Below, piece by piece: positions 35,932 through 44,844 of a DNA stretch of 64,000 bases. The stretch spans positions 124,001 to 188,000 of the forward strand of contig JAFGGG010000004.1 of NCBI GenBank assembly GCA_016930675.1, read 5' to 3'. The notes under the pieces were generated by a model that saw only the letters and a program-made list of their open reading frames with translations, made no database searches and was not told the origin of the DNA. The DNA comes from Spirochaetales bacterium. Lineage in GTDB: Bacteria; Spirochaetota; Spirochaetia; SZUA-6; RPPD01. Within the stretch, counting starts at the first letter, position 1. Every line of letters starts with the position of its first letter. A program made the translations under genes and the position numbers.

Positions 35932-37368
35932 TTAAAATTGAAAGTAAATAAATTGTTCTTGATTACCACCAAAATAGATGATAATTCCAATTATTATATA
36001 GTAAATAAAATATCTGATGACTTTATTCTTGATCATATAATCAAAATCCAAAGCATGAGGCTTTTTTCTTTGAATCCACTCTATGATTATGAAAATTGTA
36101 ATAAGTACTATCACATCTATTGGCAAAATATTAGGTTTTGAAAATAAGGATACTGAAAACATTTTAGCCAGATAAGAAAAAGCATGAGTAATGCTTTCAG
36201 CTCTAAAGAATATCCAGGCAATGAGAGTGAGGAAAAATGTTGTTCCGATTTGAAGAATCTCTTTAATGGTAGGCAGTATCCTGTCTTGTGCTGCAATATC
36301 CAAATGCTCTCGGTTCTTTTTCATCAGCATAATCGGTAAAAAGTAGCAGGCATTGAGAAAGCCCCATGCAATAAATGTCCAGTTTGCTCCGTGCCAGAAG
36401 CCGCTTACTATAAAAATTATAAAAATGTTCTTTATTTTATTTAATGCTGTACCGCGGCTGCCGCCCAAAGGGATATACAGGTAGTCTCTAAACCATGTAG
36501 ATAATGAGATATGCCATCTCCTCCAGAATTCCGCTATATCACGTGAAAAATACGGATAGGCAAAATTGCGTTTTAATTTAAAACCAAATAAGCGAGCAGT
36601 ACCGATTGCTATATCCGAATACCCTGAAAAATCTCCGTAAATTTGAAAAGCAAAAAGCAAAACACCCAAAAACAATGTGCTTCCGGAATAATTCGTATAA
36701 TGTACGAATATGTCATTCACATATATCGCACAATTATCCGCTATCACAATTTTTTTAAAGAGTCCCCATAAGATTTGACGTAAACCGTCGGCAGCCTGAG
36801 TATATTCAAATATCCGTTTTTTATAAAACTGGGAGAGGAGATTTTTTGCCCTTTCAATAGGACCGGCGACTAATTGGGGGAAAAAACTGACAAAGGCAAA
36901 GAAAGATATTATATCCTTTGTCGGTTTCATGTTGCCTCTATAAACATCGATCGAATAACTTAATGTTTGAAATGTGTAAAAACTGATACCCACAGGAAGA
37001 ATTATATTTAGTGTGATCGGATTAAATTTTGTTCCAAATATTGTAAATGCGTTTACAAAACTTTCGGCAAAAAAATCAAAGTATTTAAAAAATAATAAGA
37101 AACCGAAATTAACAGCCATGCTTGTTAATAAAAGGAGTCTTCGTGCTGTTATTTTTTTCTTCTTTAATAAACCCACTCCGACTAAATAGTCAACTAAAGA
37201 GCTGATTATGATTAAACCTAGAAATCTAAAATCCCACCAGCCATAAAATACATAACTGGCAACTACCAGAAACAGATTTTGTAGTTTAAGGTTTTTTTTA
37301 AAAACAAACCAATAGAGAAAAAATACGATAGGCAGGAAAATAGCAAAATCGATTGAATTAAAAAGCAA
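35932..37368 (-). CDS. MBOAT-family O-acyltransferase, AlgI-like
   Basis: This 478-residue polytopic membrane protein belongs to the MBOAT family. It has FFPQLVAGPIERA, WRRWHISLSTWFRDYLYIPL and the active-site histidine in SGFWHGANWTFIAWG, all typical of AlgI/DltB-like acyltransferases that carry acetyl groups across the membrane. About ten hydrophobic segments are visible. It is followed by an SGNH-like gene, its probable partner. The substrate is presumably the surface polysaccharide. Confidence 0.92.
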   Translation of the reverse strand: MLFNSIDFAIFLPIVFFLYWFVFKKNLKLQNLFLVVASYVFYGWWDFRFLGLIIISSLVDYLVGVGLLKKKKITARRLLLLTSMAVNFGFLLFFKYFDFFAESFVNAFTIFGTKFNPITLNIILPVGISFYTFQTLSYSIDVYRGNMKPTKDIISFFAFVSFFPQLVAGPIERAKNLLSQFYKKRIFEYTQAADGLRQILWGLFKKIVIADNCAIYVNDIFVHYTNYSGSTLFLGVLLFAFQIYGDFSGYSDIAIGTARLFGFKLKRNFAYPYFSRDIAEFWRRWHISLSTWFRDYLYIPLGGSRGTALNKIKNIFIIFIVSGFWHGANWTFIAWGFLNACYFLPIMLMKKNREHLDIAAQDRILPTIKEILQIGTTFFLTLIAWIFFRAESITHAFSYLAKMFSVSLFSKPNILPIDVIVLITIFIIIEWIQRKKPHALDFDYMIKNKVIRYFIYYIIIGIIIYFGGNQEQFIYFQF

Positions 37369-37377
37369 TGATAACTC

Positions 37378-38064
37378 CTATATTGTAAAACACACATTAA
37401 AAAGTTTTAAGAATATTTTTCTTATTTGAAGAAGAATCAGTTTGAACCACATAAAGGGTTTACGAACTATTTTATATAGCATTGATTTTCGCTTTTTCAC
37501 TGTTCTATTTTGAGAGGGAAACCCCTCTTTAGGAACAGGGAGCTGCAGAAAAGGGCAGAGTTTGTTCCATCCGTCTCCCTTGGTAATATCCATAATCAGC
37601 AGATCCTGAGGGCGATTTTTAAAATAGGTTATTATTTCCCGGTTGTGTTGATTGAACGCATTTAACCAGACTGTTTTCGATTCCTGATCCTTCGACGGAT
37701 CGGCGAATCTTCCGAACAACCACCTTCGCAGCGGCCGGATTTTTCTGCCTTTAAAGAATTTAAGACAGCTTTTTATCCATTTATCCTGATCTCGTACGGT
37801 CAGAATAAATTTGCTTCCCGGAAACAGACTGTCCAGTTCTTTCCAGATACTAAAATAAGGATTGTCCGTGAATGCGTCGTATTTATCCAGAGTAGGCAGG
37901 TTATAATTACCGTTTTTTATCATCTTTATGAGTGTTTTACCCTGGTCTCCGAAATGCGCAGCGCTGCGCGGATCCCCATGCACGGTTTTGAAGCCTAATA
38001 TTTTTAACGCTGCGGCTAAACTGGTAGTAGCTGTCTTGTGAAAACCAATTCCAAATATTTTCAT
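37378..38064 (-). CDS. Sulfotransferase-family protein, short form
   Basis: This 228-residue protein starts MKIFGIGFHKTATTSLAAAL; the GFHKTATTS segment is the P-loop found in the Sulfotransfer_4-type family. A later FILTVRDQDKWIKS is the 3'-phosphate-binding element with Arg and Ser. The C-terminal 40 residues are basic and hydrophobic. It is 31 bases downstream of another sulfotransferase-like gene and 9 bases upstream of the MBOAT gene, so it belongs to the decoration part of the glycan cluster. The acceptor is unknown. Confidence 0.82.
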   Translation of the reverse strand: MKIFGIGFHKTATTSLAAALKILGFKTVHGDPRSAAHFGDQGKTLIKMIKNGNYNLPTLDKYDAFTDNPYFSIWKELDSLFPGSKFILTVRDQDKWIKSCLKFFKGRKIRPLRRWLFGRFADPSKDQESKTVWLNAFNQHNREIITYFKNRPQDLLIMDITKGDGWNKLCPFLQLPVPKEGFPSQNRTVKKRKSMLYKIVRKPFMWFKLILLQIRKIFLKLFNVCFTI

Positions 38065-38094
38065 TATATATGAGTTGTCCCGTCGGATTATAAA

Positions 38095-39063
38095 CTAGAT
38101 TAACGGATATGAGTATGTGTCAATCTTTATTTTAAAATCGGAAATCAGCTTCCTGTTTGAAGAAGCATAGAAATTAATAAGTTTTGTTTTAAGATCGGAA
38201 TTAATGCGATACTTCTCTTTTTTACCTTGTTTCAGCAGAGAAAGGATAGCCCCGCGAACAGCGGGCGATACTATGCTTTTTAATTTTACATTAGGAAATA
38301 GATTTCTTTTAATTTTTCTATAGATACTAAAATACTTTGACATTCCGATATTTTCTTTTTTGTTTTTTAATAATTCGAAAGTCTCCTCGGCAGAAATACC
38401 GATGAAATCTGAAAGTTGAGTAGAGAATGATTTCACATCACATACCACGTCTTCAAATAAAAAAACACCGACATTTTTTTCCCCGAAGAGATTTTTATAT
38501 GTTTTAATAAGTTCATAGTACTTTAAACTTTTAAGATATGACACTCCTTCAATTTCCAGTGCTGCGAGCAGCCATCTGTTTAAAGACAACGGCTTTCCGA
38601 TTTTAAAATTGTGCGGATTAAACGGCTGATCTCTGTATTGAGACAGGATTATATCCAACTGGTTTCTGATGATAATTATTATTTTTGCTTTGGGAAAAAA
38701 TTGTTTAAGCCGCTGCGCTCTCAACGCTCTGTCTGCAGTACTGAACACAACCGAAGAAAGCCTTTCATGGCTGAAAATATTTATCTTTTTTTTATCCAGC
38801 AGAGGCTTAATCTGTTTGTTGAAAATATCCGTAATGCCCGAAAATGAGTAATCAATTCCGTCAAGCATATATATCTTCTTATAGAACTCTTTTAAATATG
38901 GATTTGTCAAGTATTCACACGGTTTATCAACAGGAGCACTCAATTTTCCTAAAACCTGTGTGGGATATGATCCGAGATTGTTAAGCTCGGAATGCCTGGC
39001 GAATAAATTTTTCTGTAATGTTGAGCTGGCTGCTTTGGAATAACCGATGTGTATGACGACCAT
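38095..39063 (-). CDS. Sulfotransferase-like protein
   Basis: This 322-residue protein begins VVIHIGYSKAASSTLQKNLF, a sulfotransferase-type 5'-phosphosulfate loop. Near residue 125 it has IIIIIRNQLDIILSQYRD, which corresponds to the 3'-phosphate loop, with R and S conserved but D/P replaced by NQ. It lies downstream of gmd and upstream of a short sulfotransferase. The changed second loop makes activity less certain than for the copy at 32839. The product may be sulfated fucose or another sugar; that is inference. Confidence 0.75.
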   Translation of the reverse strand: MVVIHIGYSKAASSTLQKNLFARHSELNNLGSYPTQVLGKLSAPVDKPCEYLTNPYLKEFYKKIYMLDGIDYSFSGITDIFNKQIKPLLDKKKINIFSHERLSSVVFSTADRALRAQRLKQFFPKAKIIIIIRNQLDIILSQYRDQPFNPHNFKIGKPLSLNRWLLAALEIEGVSYLKSLKYYELIKTYKNLFGEKNVGVFLFEDVVCDVKSFSTQLSDFIGISAEETFELLKNKKENIGMSKYFSIYRKIKRNLFPNVKLKSIVSPAVRGAILSLLKQGKKEKYRINSDLKTKLINFYASSNRKLISDFKIKIDTYSYPLI

Positions 39064-39076
39064 ATCCTAATCCGTT

Positions 39077-40162
39077 TTACTCATGTCTGTTTTGAACGGG
39101 AAATCCGCCTTTTTTTAGATAAACTTCTTTTTCAGTGATTTCCAGATCGGACTTCACCATCATCTGAATAAGGTCTTTAACAGGTGTTTTGGCCTGCCAG
39201 TGTAATTGCTGCCTGGCTTTTGAAACATCTCCCCTTAAGATATCTACTTCTGTCGGTCTGAAATATCTTGGATCGATCTCCACACGCACATGTCCTGAAT
39301 CCGTGTCAATGCCCTTTTCATGTAAATTCTTGCCTTGCCATTGCAGGGTAATGCCCGCTTCTTTAAAGGCCATTGCGGTAAAATCCCTTACTGAAGTACT
39401 GATCCCGGTCGCGATTACATAGTCGTCAGGTTTGGCCTGCTGCAGCATCAGCCACATGGCTTCCACATAATCACCGGCGAAGCCCCAATCACGCTGCGCA
39501 TTGAGGTTGCCCAGAAATACTTTTTCCTGCAGACCGTATTTAATTCGCGCCGCAGCTCTGGTAATCTTCCTTGTCACGAAGGTTTCACCACGAATCGGGC
39601 TTTCATGATTAAAAAGAATTCCATTAGACGCGAATATCGAATAGGCTTCACGATAGTTTACCGTAATCCAGTAGGCGTAGAGTTTTGCCGCCCCATAAGG
39701 ACTTCTCGGGTAAAAAGGAGTATGTTCGTTTTGCGGAATGACCTGCGTTTTTCCGTAGAGTTCGCTGGTAGAGGCCTGATAGATTCTGGTTTTATGGCAC
39801 ATTCCCAGCAGCCGGATGGCTTCCAGCAGACGAAGTGTGCCTACAGCGTCGGCGTTGGCGGTATATTCCGGTGTTTCAAAAGAAACTTTTACATGACTCT
39901 GCGCACCGAGGTTGTATATTTCGTCCGGCTTAACCTGCTGAATAATCCTGATCAGATTGGTGGAATCGGTGAGGTCTCCGTAATGCAACTGTAATTTGAT
40001 GTTTTTTTCATGCGGATCCTGATAAAGATGATCTATGCGTTCCGTATTAAATGAGGAAGAGCGGCGTTTGATGCCATGAACTTCGTAACCTTTCCGCAGG
40101 AGAAATTCAGCCAGATATGCGCCGTCCTGACCTGTTATTCCCGTAATAAGCGCTTTTTTCAT
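39077..40162 (-). CDS. gmd: GDP-mannose 4,6-dehydratase
   Basis: This 361-residue enzyme converts GDP-D-mannose to GDP-4-keto-6-deoxy-D-mannose, first step to GDP-fucose. It has [16 protein letters not shown], the diagnostic [28 protein letters not shown], and the catalytic [18 protein letters not shown] and the late RPTEVDIL segment are also specific to GMD. I use ATG 40162, just before [11 protein letters not shown] and preceded by AGGTAG; an upstream ATG at 40270 adds 36 unrelated residues. The partner fcl is at 31036-31968. Confidence 0.95.
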   Translation of the reverse strand: MKKALITGITGQDGAYLAEFLLRKGYEVHGIKRRSSSFNTERIDHLYQDPHEKNIKLQLHYGDLTDSTNLIRIIQQVKPDEIYNLGAQSHVKVSFETPEYTANADAVGTLRLLEAIRLLGMCHKTRIYQASTSELYGKTQVIPQNEHTPFYPRSPYGAAKLYAYWITVNYREAYSIFASNGILFNHESPIRGETFVTRKITRAAARIKYGLQEKVFLGNLNAQRDWGFAGDYVEAMWLMLQQAKPDDYVIATGISTSVRDFTAMAFKEAGITLQWQGKNLHEKGIDTDSGHVRVEIDPRYFRPTEVDILRGDVSKARQQLHWQAKTPVKDLIQMMVKSDLEITEKEVYLKKGGFPVQNRHE

Positions 40163-40479
40163 AGCTACCTCAAATATTAATATTTTTATATATATAATAA
40201 AGATTATATTCTTGGTTGCACATTGGTACTTTTTTGTTATGCAGACAGATAACAGGAAATATGTTTGCATAAAATCCTGTCTGAGCGTATTAACCTCATC
40301 TTAATAAAGTGCAGCCGAAACATGCTCCTCTATGCATCTGATGAGTATGTATTCACTGCAGTTCTTAATGGAAACATTAAAAACCGGCAATTATTATTGT
40401 TCAATCATCGAACAATATACCATACTTTAATAATAAATTCAATAAAAAGCATGTATGAATAACGATTTTATACGATGTC
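40163..40479 (-). promoter_or_regulatory. Intergenic leader of gmd
   Basis: This 317-base AT-rich gap lies between a sulfotransferase gene and gmd, both on the minus strand. Read leftwards, a TATAAT hexamer occurs about 50 bases before the gmd ATG, but no good -35 box is at the right distance. A small inverted repeat ATTGTTC/GAACAAT lies at 40395-40415. I see no credible gene in either strand here. The gap suggests gmd may have its own promoter inside the cluster. Confidence 0.3.
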
Positions 40480-41337
40480 TTACCAGCTGAAATTGTTACC
40501 AACCAGTTGGTAGAGGGCCTGATTATGAGGTAAGAAAAAGTTGTTTAAATACTTGTAAACATCCGGATCAACACGGCTTTTATTCGATGCCACATTACGC
40601 GGTCTTAAATCTTTAATCTTAAATCCTGTATCTACTCCCACAAACTCAAACACCTGTTTAAGAGTAGCGGCCGGTTTGCCAAAAAATTCTTCACTGCTCA
40701 GTACAAGAATTTGTGACCGGGGAAAGTAGGTAAGAAATCTGTCCAGCTGCTGCCTGTAAAGGCCTCGGCTTTTATATGAATAACGGATGAAAATCGTGTT
40801 CTTATAGTCTTTATTTTCAAGTACAGAATGCAATCGTTCTTCCTCTTTTTGTAAAGCTTCCATAATCGGTAACGATTCACGACCTTTTCTTTTTTCATGG
40901 AAATAGTGCGATATAGCCCGTTCTGTTGGATTCCTTAAAAGTGCAATAATTTTTACCTGAGGGATAAGATCGAAAATCCTCTTTGGAGTTAACGGATTAA
41001 AAATATAAAGCGGTGATGCTTCAAATGTCTTGGAATGAGACCCCAATTTTTTTTTTAACGGGAAGTGGGCACGATACCATGCGTGTCCTTTTTTGAAGTT
41101 ATCTATATTGGGATTTAAACCTCCGTCGAAAAAATGGACTTCCTTGCCAAAGGATGGTAAAACCTGAGGATGTTGAAATAGATAAGAATAAAGGCTTGAG
41201 GTTCCGGATTTCTGGGCTCCTATTATTATGAAATCAGGTAAAGATCTCCTGCGCCAGGTTGCTCTCCAATATTGCCACATCAAGCTGCGAAAAGATTTTT
41301 TAACCCACCTTGGTATCATTTGTTTTAACGAAGGCAT
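40480..41337 (-). CDS. Sulfotransferase, heparan N-sulfotransferase-like
   Basis: This 285-residue protein has IIGAQKSGTSSLYSYL (about 37-52) as the 5'-phosphosulfate loop and ALLRNPTERAISHY near residue 130 as the 3'-phosphate loop with conserved Arg and Ser. FGKEVHFFD between them is typical of heparan-sulfate-type sulfotransferases. The family in animals sulfates glucosamine or uronic acid in polysaccharides; bacterial members decorate capsule or Nod factors. It lies downstream of the xanthine-dehydrogenase-like operon, separated by 52 bases, and upstream of gmd. Confidence 0.88.
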   Translation of the reverse strand: MPSLKQMIPRWVKKSFRSLMWQYWRATWRRRSLPDFIIIGAQKSGTSSLYSYLFQHPQVLPSFGKEVHFFDGGLNPNIDNFKKGHAWYRAHFPLKKKLGSHSKTFEASPLYIFNPLTPKRIFDLIPQVKIIALLRNPTERAISHYFHEKRKGRESLPIMEALQKEEERLHSVLENKDYKNTIFIRYSYKSRGLYRQQLDRFLTYFPRSQILVLSSEEFFGKPAATLKQVFEFVGVDTGFKIKDLRPRNVASNKSRVDPDVYKYLNNFFLPHNQALYQLVGNNFSW

Positions 41338-41389
41338 GATTTTTCCTCGGTTGAATAATATATTATATACCTCTTAGTATCAATTGTAT

Positions 41390-42250
41390 TTATGGATTTG
41401 TACTGTTTAATGAAGATAAAAAGTGACGCGCAAATCTGATCGCTGTTCTGGTATGATACGGATTAGGTAAAAAATCGCTGCCGGCAGAATCCAAGAGTTT
41501 GGTAAATTCGGAACAAAAGAAATCCATACTCTTATTCTGAAGCGGCAGTTTGTTACCGATGAGGATTCCCTCAAGCTCGCGGCTTCGTAAGATAATCGGC
41601 TCAACACCGCCGAAAACCATACGTAAATCATTAATACTTGTTTTACTTATCTTTACCGCCGCTGCGCACTTGAGAATTGAAGGCTTGGGAGACGGAGTTA
41701 TATCTAATTTGAGAAAACTCTGGATATCCCATTCTTCGAAAGGGATACGAACAGTACTCACGAACTCTCCCGCTTTTAAAAGAGTTCTGCCATTGCCTTG
41801 TACAAAACGCATTACGGGGAGCCAATGTATGCCGGAACTGCTGCGGATTTCAATTTTTGCATCATAAAGTGCGAGAGGAGTGAGAACATCCGAAGTATAA
41901 GAGGCGGTACATATATTTCCACCTATAGTGGCAAGGTTCATTATAGAGGGAGTGACTGCTTCGGAAAGAGCCTTGAACAATGCCGTGGGTACCACGTGAG
42001 CGCCTAAACTCACTATTCTTGAAAAAGTTACGCATGAACCGATATCAAGATAGGTTTCTTTACGTCTGATTTTTAAAAGATCTTTGATTTTGTTTAATGA
42101 AATTATACTGCCGGGAGTAGTTTGGGCGGAACGCATAATATGAGTTCCTCCGGCAAAGAGCAGGGCATCGGGGAACTGCTGGCAAAGCATGCTTAACTCT
42201 CGTAAAGATGTGGGTACATAGATATTTGTCTGTTTAAGTACTGATTTCAC
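41390..42250 (-). CDS. Molybdenum hydroxylase FAD subunit (XdhB/CoxM-like)
   Basis: This 286-residue protein has the FAD-binding PCMH fold of xanthine dehydrogenase/CO dehydrogenase medium subunits. LLFAGGTHIM near residue 30 is the first FAD motif and LATIGGNICTAS near 106 is the second, the TIGGN loop. It would pass electrons from the iron-sulfur subunit to an acceptor. It overlaps the upstream [2Fe-2S] gene by 17 bases. Length is normal for the family. It is the last gene of a three-gene operon embedded in the glycan cluster. Confidence 0.86.
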   Translation of the reverse strand: MKSVLKQTNIYVPTSLRELSMLCQQFPDALLFAGGTHIMRSAQTTPGSIISLNKIKDLLKIRRKETYLDIGSCVTFSRIVSLGAHVVPTALFKALSEAVTPSIMNLATIGGNICTASYTSDVLTPLALYDAKIEIRSSSGIHWLPVMRFVQGNGRTLLKAGEFVSTVRIPFEEWDIQSFLKLDITPSPKPSILKCAAAVKISKTSINDLRMVFGGVEPIILRSRELEGILIGNKLPLQNKSMDFFCSEFTKLLDSAGSDFLPNPYHTRTAIRFARHFLSSLNSTNP

Positions 42251-42719
42251 CCTTCTTTTTACTCCTCAATTCAGTAATATATTGAATGGCGTCCACTACC
42301 TGATGATAACCGGAACATAAACAGAAGAAGGAAGAAAGACTTTCAATTATCTCTTCTCGTTTCGGATGAGGTTTGTTTGAAAGCAGAGCTTCGGTAGCAA
42401 GTATGAGGCTGGGAGTGCAAAATCCGCATCCCGTGATATTCAATTTTAAAAAAGCCTTTTCAATGGTTTGGAATTCTTTACTTTTACTAAAACCCTCGAT
42501 GGTGGTGATACGCGCTCCTGCAAGACGAAAAGCGGGGATGAGACAGGAATTAACAAGCATGTCGTTTAAAAATACCAGACATGAATTACACTCACCGTGG
42601 GCACAACCGTGCTTTGTCCCGGTGAGACCGAAATCTTCACGGATTATTGTGAGGAGGCTTTTAAGCGGGGTACTGTCAATTTGTGTCTCTTTTCCATTAA
42701 GGATAAAATTAATCTTCAT
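42234..42719 (-). CDS. Molybdenum hydroxylase [2Fe-2S] subunit (XdhC/CoxS-like)
   Basis: This 161-residue small subunit carries two [2Fe-2S] clusters. The plant-ferredoxin type site is Cys39, Cys44, Cys47 and Cys59 (CAHGECNSC then C). The second, alpha-helical site is Cys98, Cys101, Cys133 and Cys135 (CGFC and CLC). All eight ligands are present, so electron transfer looks intact. It overlaps the molybdenum subunit by 11 bases upstream and the FAD subunit by 17 bases downstream. Confidence 0.9.
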   Translation of the reverse strand: MKINFILNGKETQIDSTPLKSLLTIIREDFGLTGTKHGCAHGECNSCLVFLNDMLVNSCLIPAFRLAGARITTIEGFSKSKEFQTIEKAFLKLNITGCGFCTPSLILATEALLSNKPHPKREEIIESLSSFFCLCSGYHQVVDAIQYITELRSKKKGEIST

Positions 42720-44778
42720 TTTTTATCAAATATCCTTCTATATTTTCAGGTGTTAATGGAAATTTTGTAATATTTATACCTATAGCTTGTGATACGGCGG
42801 CCACATATGCCGGGGCAACACATAAGCTGGGCAGCTCTCCGATGCCCTTGGCCCCTAACGGACCATGTTTAAACGGTTTTTCCAGAAAGCTAAGTGAAAT
42901 AAGCGGCAGATTTTGCTTTGGCGTATATTTGTGATCCTTGAAAGCCTGTTTAAAGGTAACCGATCTGATTCCGCTTAAAATCTCTTTTTCTACCTGAATC
43001 CGGACTTTATCCAATTCAAGGATTGTTCCGGCTTCGATTGTCAGCCAGATGTTTTTACAAATAACTTCGATTGTTACGGGTTGGATTTCGATTTCAATTA
43101 CAGCAGCACACCAGGTGAGTGAATCGCAATATGTGCTTTTATAAAGCTTGGCTTTTGTATCTTGAGCGGCGGAAATGCTGTTTGTTTTGGTTATGGTAAT
43201 GGGGAATTTCCCCTTTTTCTTTTTAGTCAACAGCGAATGACAACCCTGTTCTAAAAGCTTTCCGATCTGGGTAATCACTCTGGTTTCGGTTAAAGGCCCT
43301 GAGTCCGGTGTGTCTTTGGTATTTTGTGATACAAAAGAGATTTTAGCGGGAGTTATGCCTAACAGTCTTGATGCTATTGAAGCAAAAAGCTGTTTCAGGC
43401 TTTGATCGGTTTCTACCGCCGATGTATAAATTGTCAGATTATTGTTTTTGTGCAGACTGAGTTTGATTGAGTATTTAGTTGCTTTGGTATACTCATCCAG
43501 AAAATCAAAACCAAAGAAGCAGAGGGACAGTCCTACGCCGCGCATTGGTGAATTAAGTTGATCTGCCTTATTTTTGCGTTTAAGAAATGCTTCGTAAGCA
43601 CCATGCTTGCGCAAAAAATCCGATCGCTTGATAACATCATCTAAAATTTCCTTAATGCGCTCAGAGCTATCCTCTTTTTGGGTATTTTTAGCTTGCGGTC
43701 TTTGTAATAGATTTGTTTTTAAAGTATACGGATCCAGTTCACATACACGAGCTATATTGGAAGTATGGAGTTCGATAGCAAAAAAAGCTTCCAGCGCCCC
43801 TGTGTTGAGAAAACGGGTAAATGGGATTTTATTTGTTCGAATATAAGAGGCGCTTATTTCTACATTATCCAATTCATAGGCGCCACACACGGAAAAGAGC
43901 GCTCGTTTGAATATACTAGGATATGCGATGTTAAAGGCACCTGCATCCATTAAGAGTTCAATCTTTGCTCCTATTGGCAAGTGATTTTCGTCTATTGCGG
44001 TTTTATGCCTGATAATACTGGGATAGCGTTTGACGGTGTTATTATAGGATATGATAACGGGTTTTTTGGCTGTATATGAAAGTAATGCGGCGTAGGAAGC
44101 GATAAGTGTGGGGAGTATTTGCTTTTCACCCTGATCCTGAACAAAGTCCGGCACTATGACATTGGCCTGATTTTGGGAAATATTGAGAAATTTGGCTATA
44201 TTGTTTCTTGTGTAAAAGAGGTTTTTCGTAGTGCAGTAGACCGTGAGTTTTTTATTTTCCCAATACGCTATGGCGGTTTGGGGTTCAATGAATTGGTATT
44301 CTTCAAAATCACTTCTATATTCGTTTTCGATAATTTTGGCGCATTTCAAAAAAGTCTGTTCCGCATTACCTTTATGCAGGTATTCTTTTTGCAGAATATC
44401 TGTTTCTGTGGCTGACTCGATTGAAAGGCAAGGGGTTTTCTCTTGATATTCAATGTGTATTTGTCCGGCCAGGCGCTCCAGTTTGTCTTCAAGCGGACCG
44501 CATAATAGACATAAGGGTTCTCCTTGAAAATGTATTTCTTTTTCAGATAGAAACGGCATGTGATCGGTGTATAAAGATAGTTTATTCTTACCCGGAATAT
44601 CTTTTGCCGTTATAAAATGATATTCATGCGGGAGTTCTGGCAGGTTTTTAATTGAAAAGGTTCCTTTATGAATTGGAGAAGTGATTATTTTGCCGTAATA
44701 ACTGTTTTTTATCTTTATATCGCTGGCAAACTTAGAGAAGCCTTTTAATGTTTGTATCATTTCTTCTTGAAGAGCCAT
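42709..44778 (-). CDS. Divergent molybdopterin-binding subunit of a xanthine-dehydrogenase-like enzyme
   Basis: This 689-residue protein aligns in order with molybdenum hydroxylase large subunits. FQGEPLCLL near 84-92 and FIEPQTAIAYWE near 163-174 fit the usual QGEP and EPETA motifs. The catalytic glutamate is kept in GAKGIGE (642-648). However, the normally invariant GGGFGGK loop, expected near 210, reads FVQDQGEKQ, and the RGFG molybdopterin motif reads RFLNTGALEA near 325. These losses suggest altered cofactor binding, a different substrate, or decay. It starts the three-gene operon, 66 bases after the aminotransferase. Confidence 0.82.
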   Translation of the reverse strand: MALQEEMIQTLKGFSKFASDIKIKNSYYGKIITSPIHKGTFSIKNLPELPHEYHFITAKDIPGKNKLSLYTDHMPFLSEKEIHFQGEPLCLLCGPLEDKLERLAGQIHIEYQEKTPCLSIESATETDILQKEYLHKGNAEQTFLKCAKIIENEYRSDFEEYQFIEPQTAIAYWENKKLTVYCTTKNLFYTRNNIAKFLNISQNQANVIVPDFVQDQGEKQILPTLIASYAALLSYTAKKPVIISYNNTVKRYPSIIRHKTAIDENHLPIGAKIELLMDAGAFNIAYPSIFKRALFSVCGAYELDNVEISASYIRTNKIPFTRFLNTGALEAFFAIELHTSNIARVCELDPYTLKTNLLQRPQAKNTQKEDSSERIKEILDDVIKRSDFLRKHGAYEAFLKRKNKADQLNSPMRGVGLSLCFFGFDFLDEYTKATKYSIKLSLHKNNNLTIYTSAVETDQSLKQLFASIASRLLGITPAKISFVSQNTKDTPDSGPLTETRVITQIGKLLEQGCHSLLTKKKKGKFPITITKTNSISAAQDTKAKLYKSTYCDSLTWCAAVIEIEIQPVTIEVICKNIWLTIEAGTILELDKVRIQVEKEILSGIRSVTFKQAFKDHKYTPKQNLPLISLSFLEKPFKHGPLGAKGIGELPSLCVAPAYVAAVSQAIGINITKFPLTPENIEGYLIKNED

Positions 44779-44794
44779 TACCGTTTAGTTCCCG

Positions 44795-44820
44795 AAAAAG
44801 CCAACACCTATGGCGGCGGC
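44795..44820 (-). terminator. Candidate intrinsic terminator
   Basis: Read leftwards, GCCGCCGCC (44820-44812), loop ATA and GGTGTTGGC (44808-44800) form a 9-position stem with one mismatch and two G-U pairs. It is followed directly by TTTTT (44799-44795). It stands after the aminotransferase stop and before the molybdenum-subunit start, so it could separate the wzz-to-aminotransferase unit from the xdh-like operon. It closely resembles a hairpin at 49528-49557 on the other strand. Confidence 0.55.
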
Positions 44821-44844
44821 TTCTCTCCCGCTTAATAATTATTC

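Noticed and set aside
40265-40462. Plus-strand open frame of 65 codons upstream of gmd
   Set aside because: It has no ribosome-binding site, lies in AT-rich leader DNA and has biased low-information composition.
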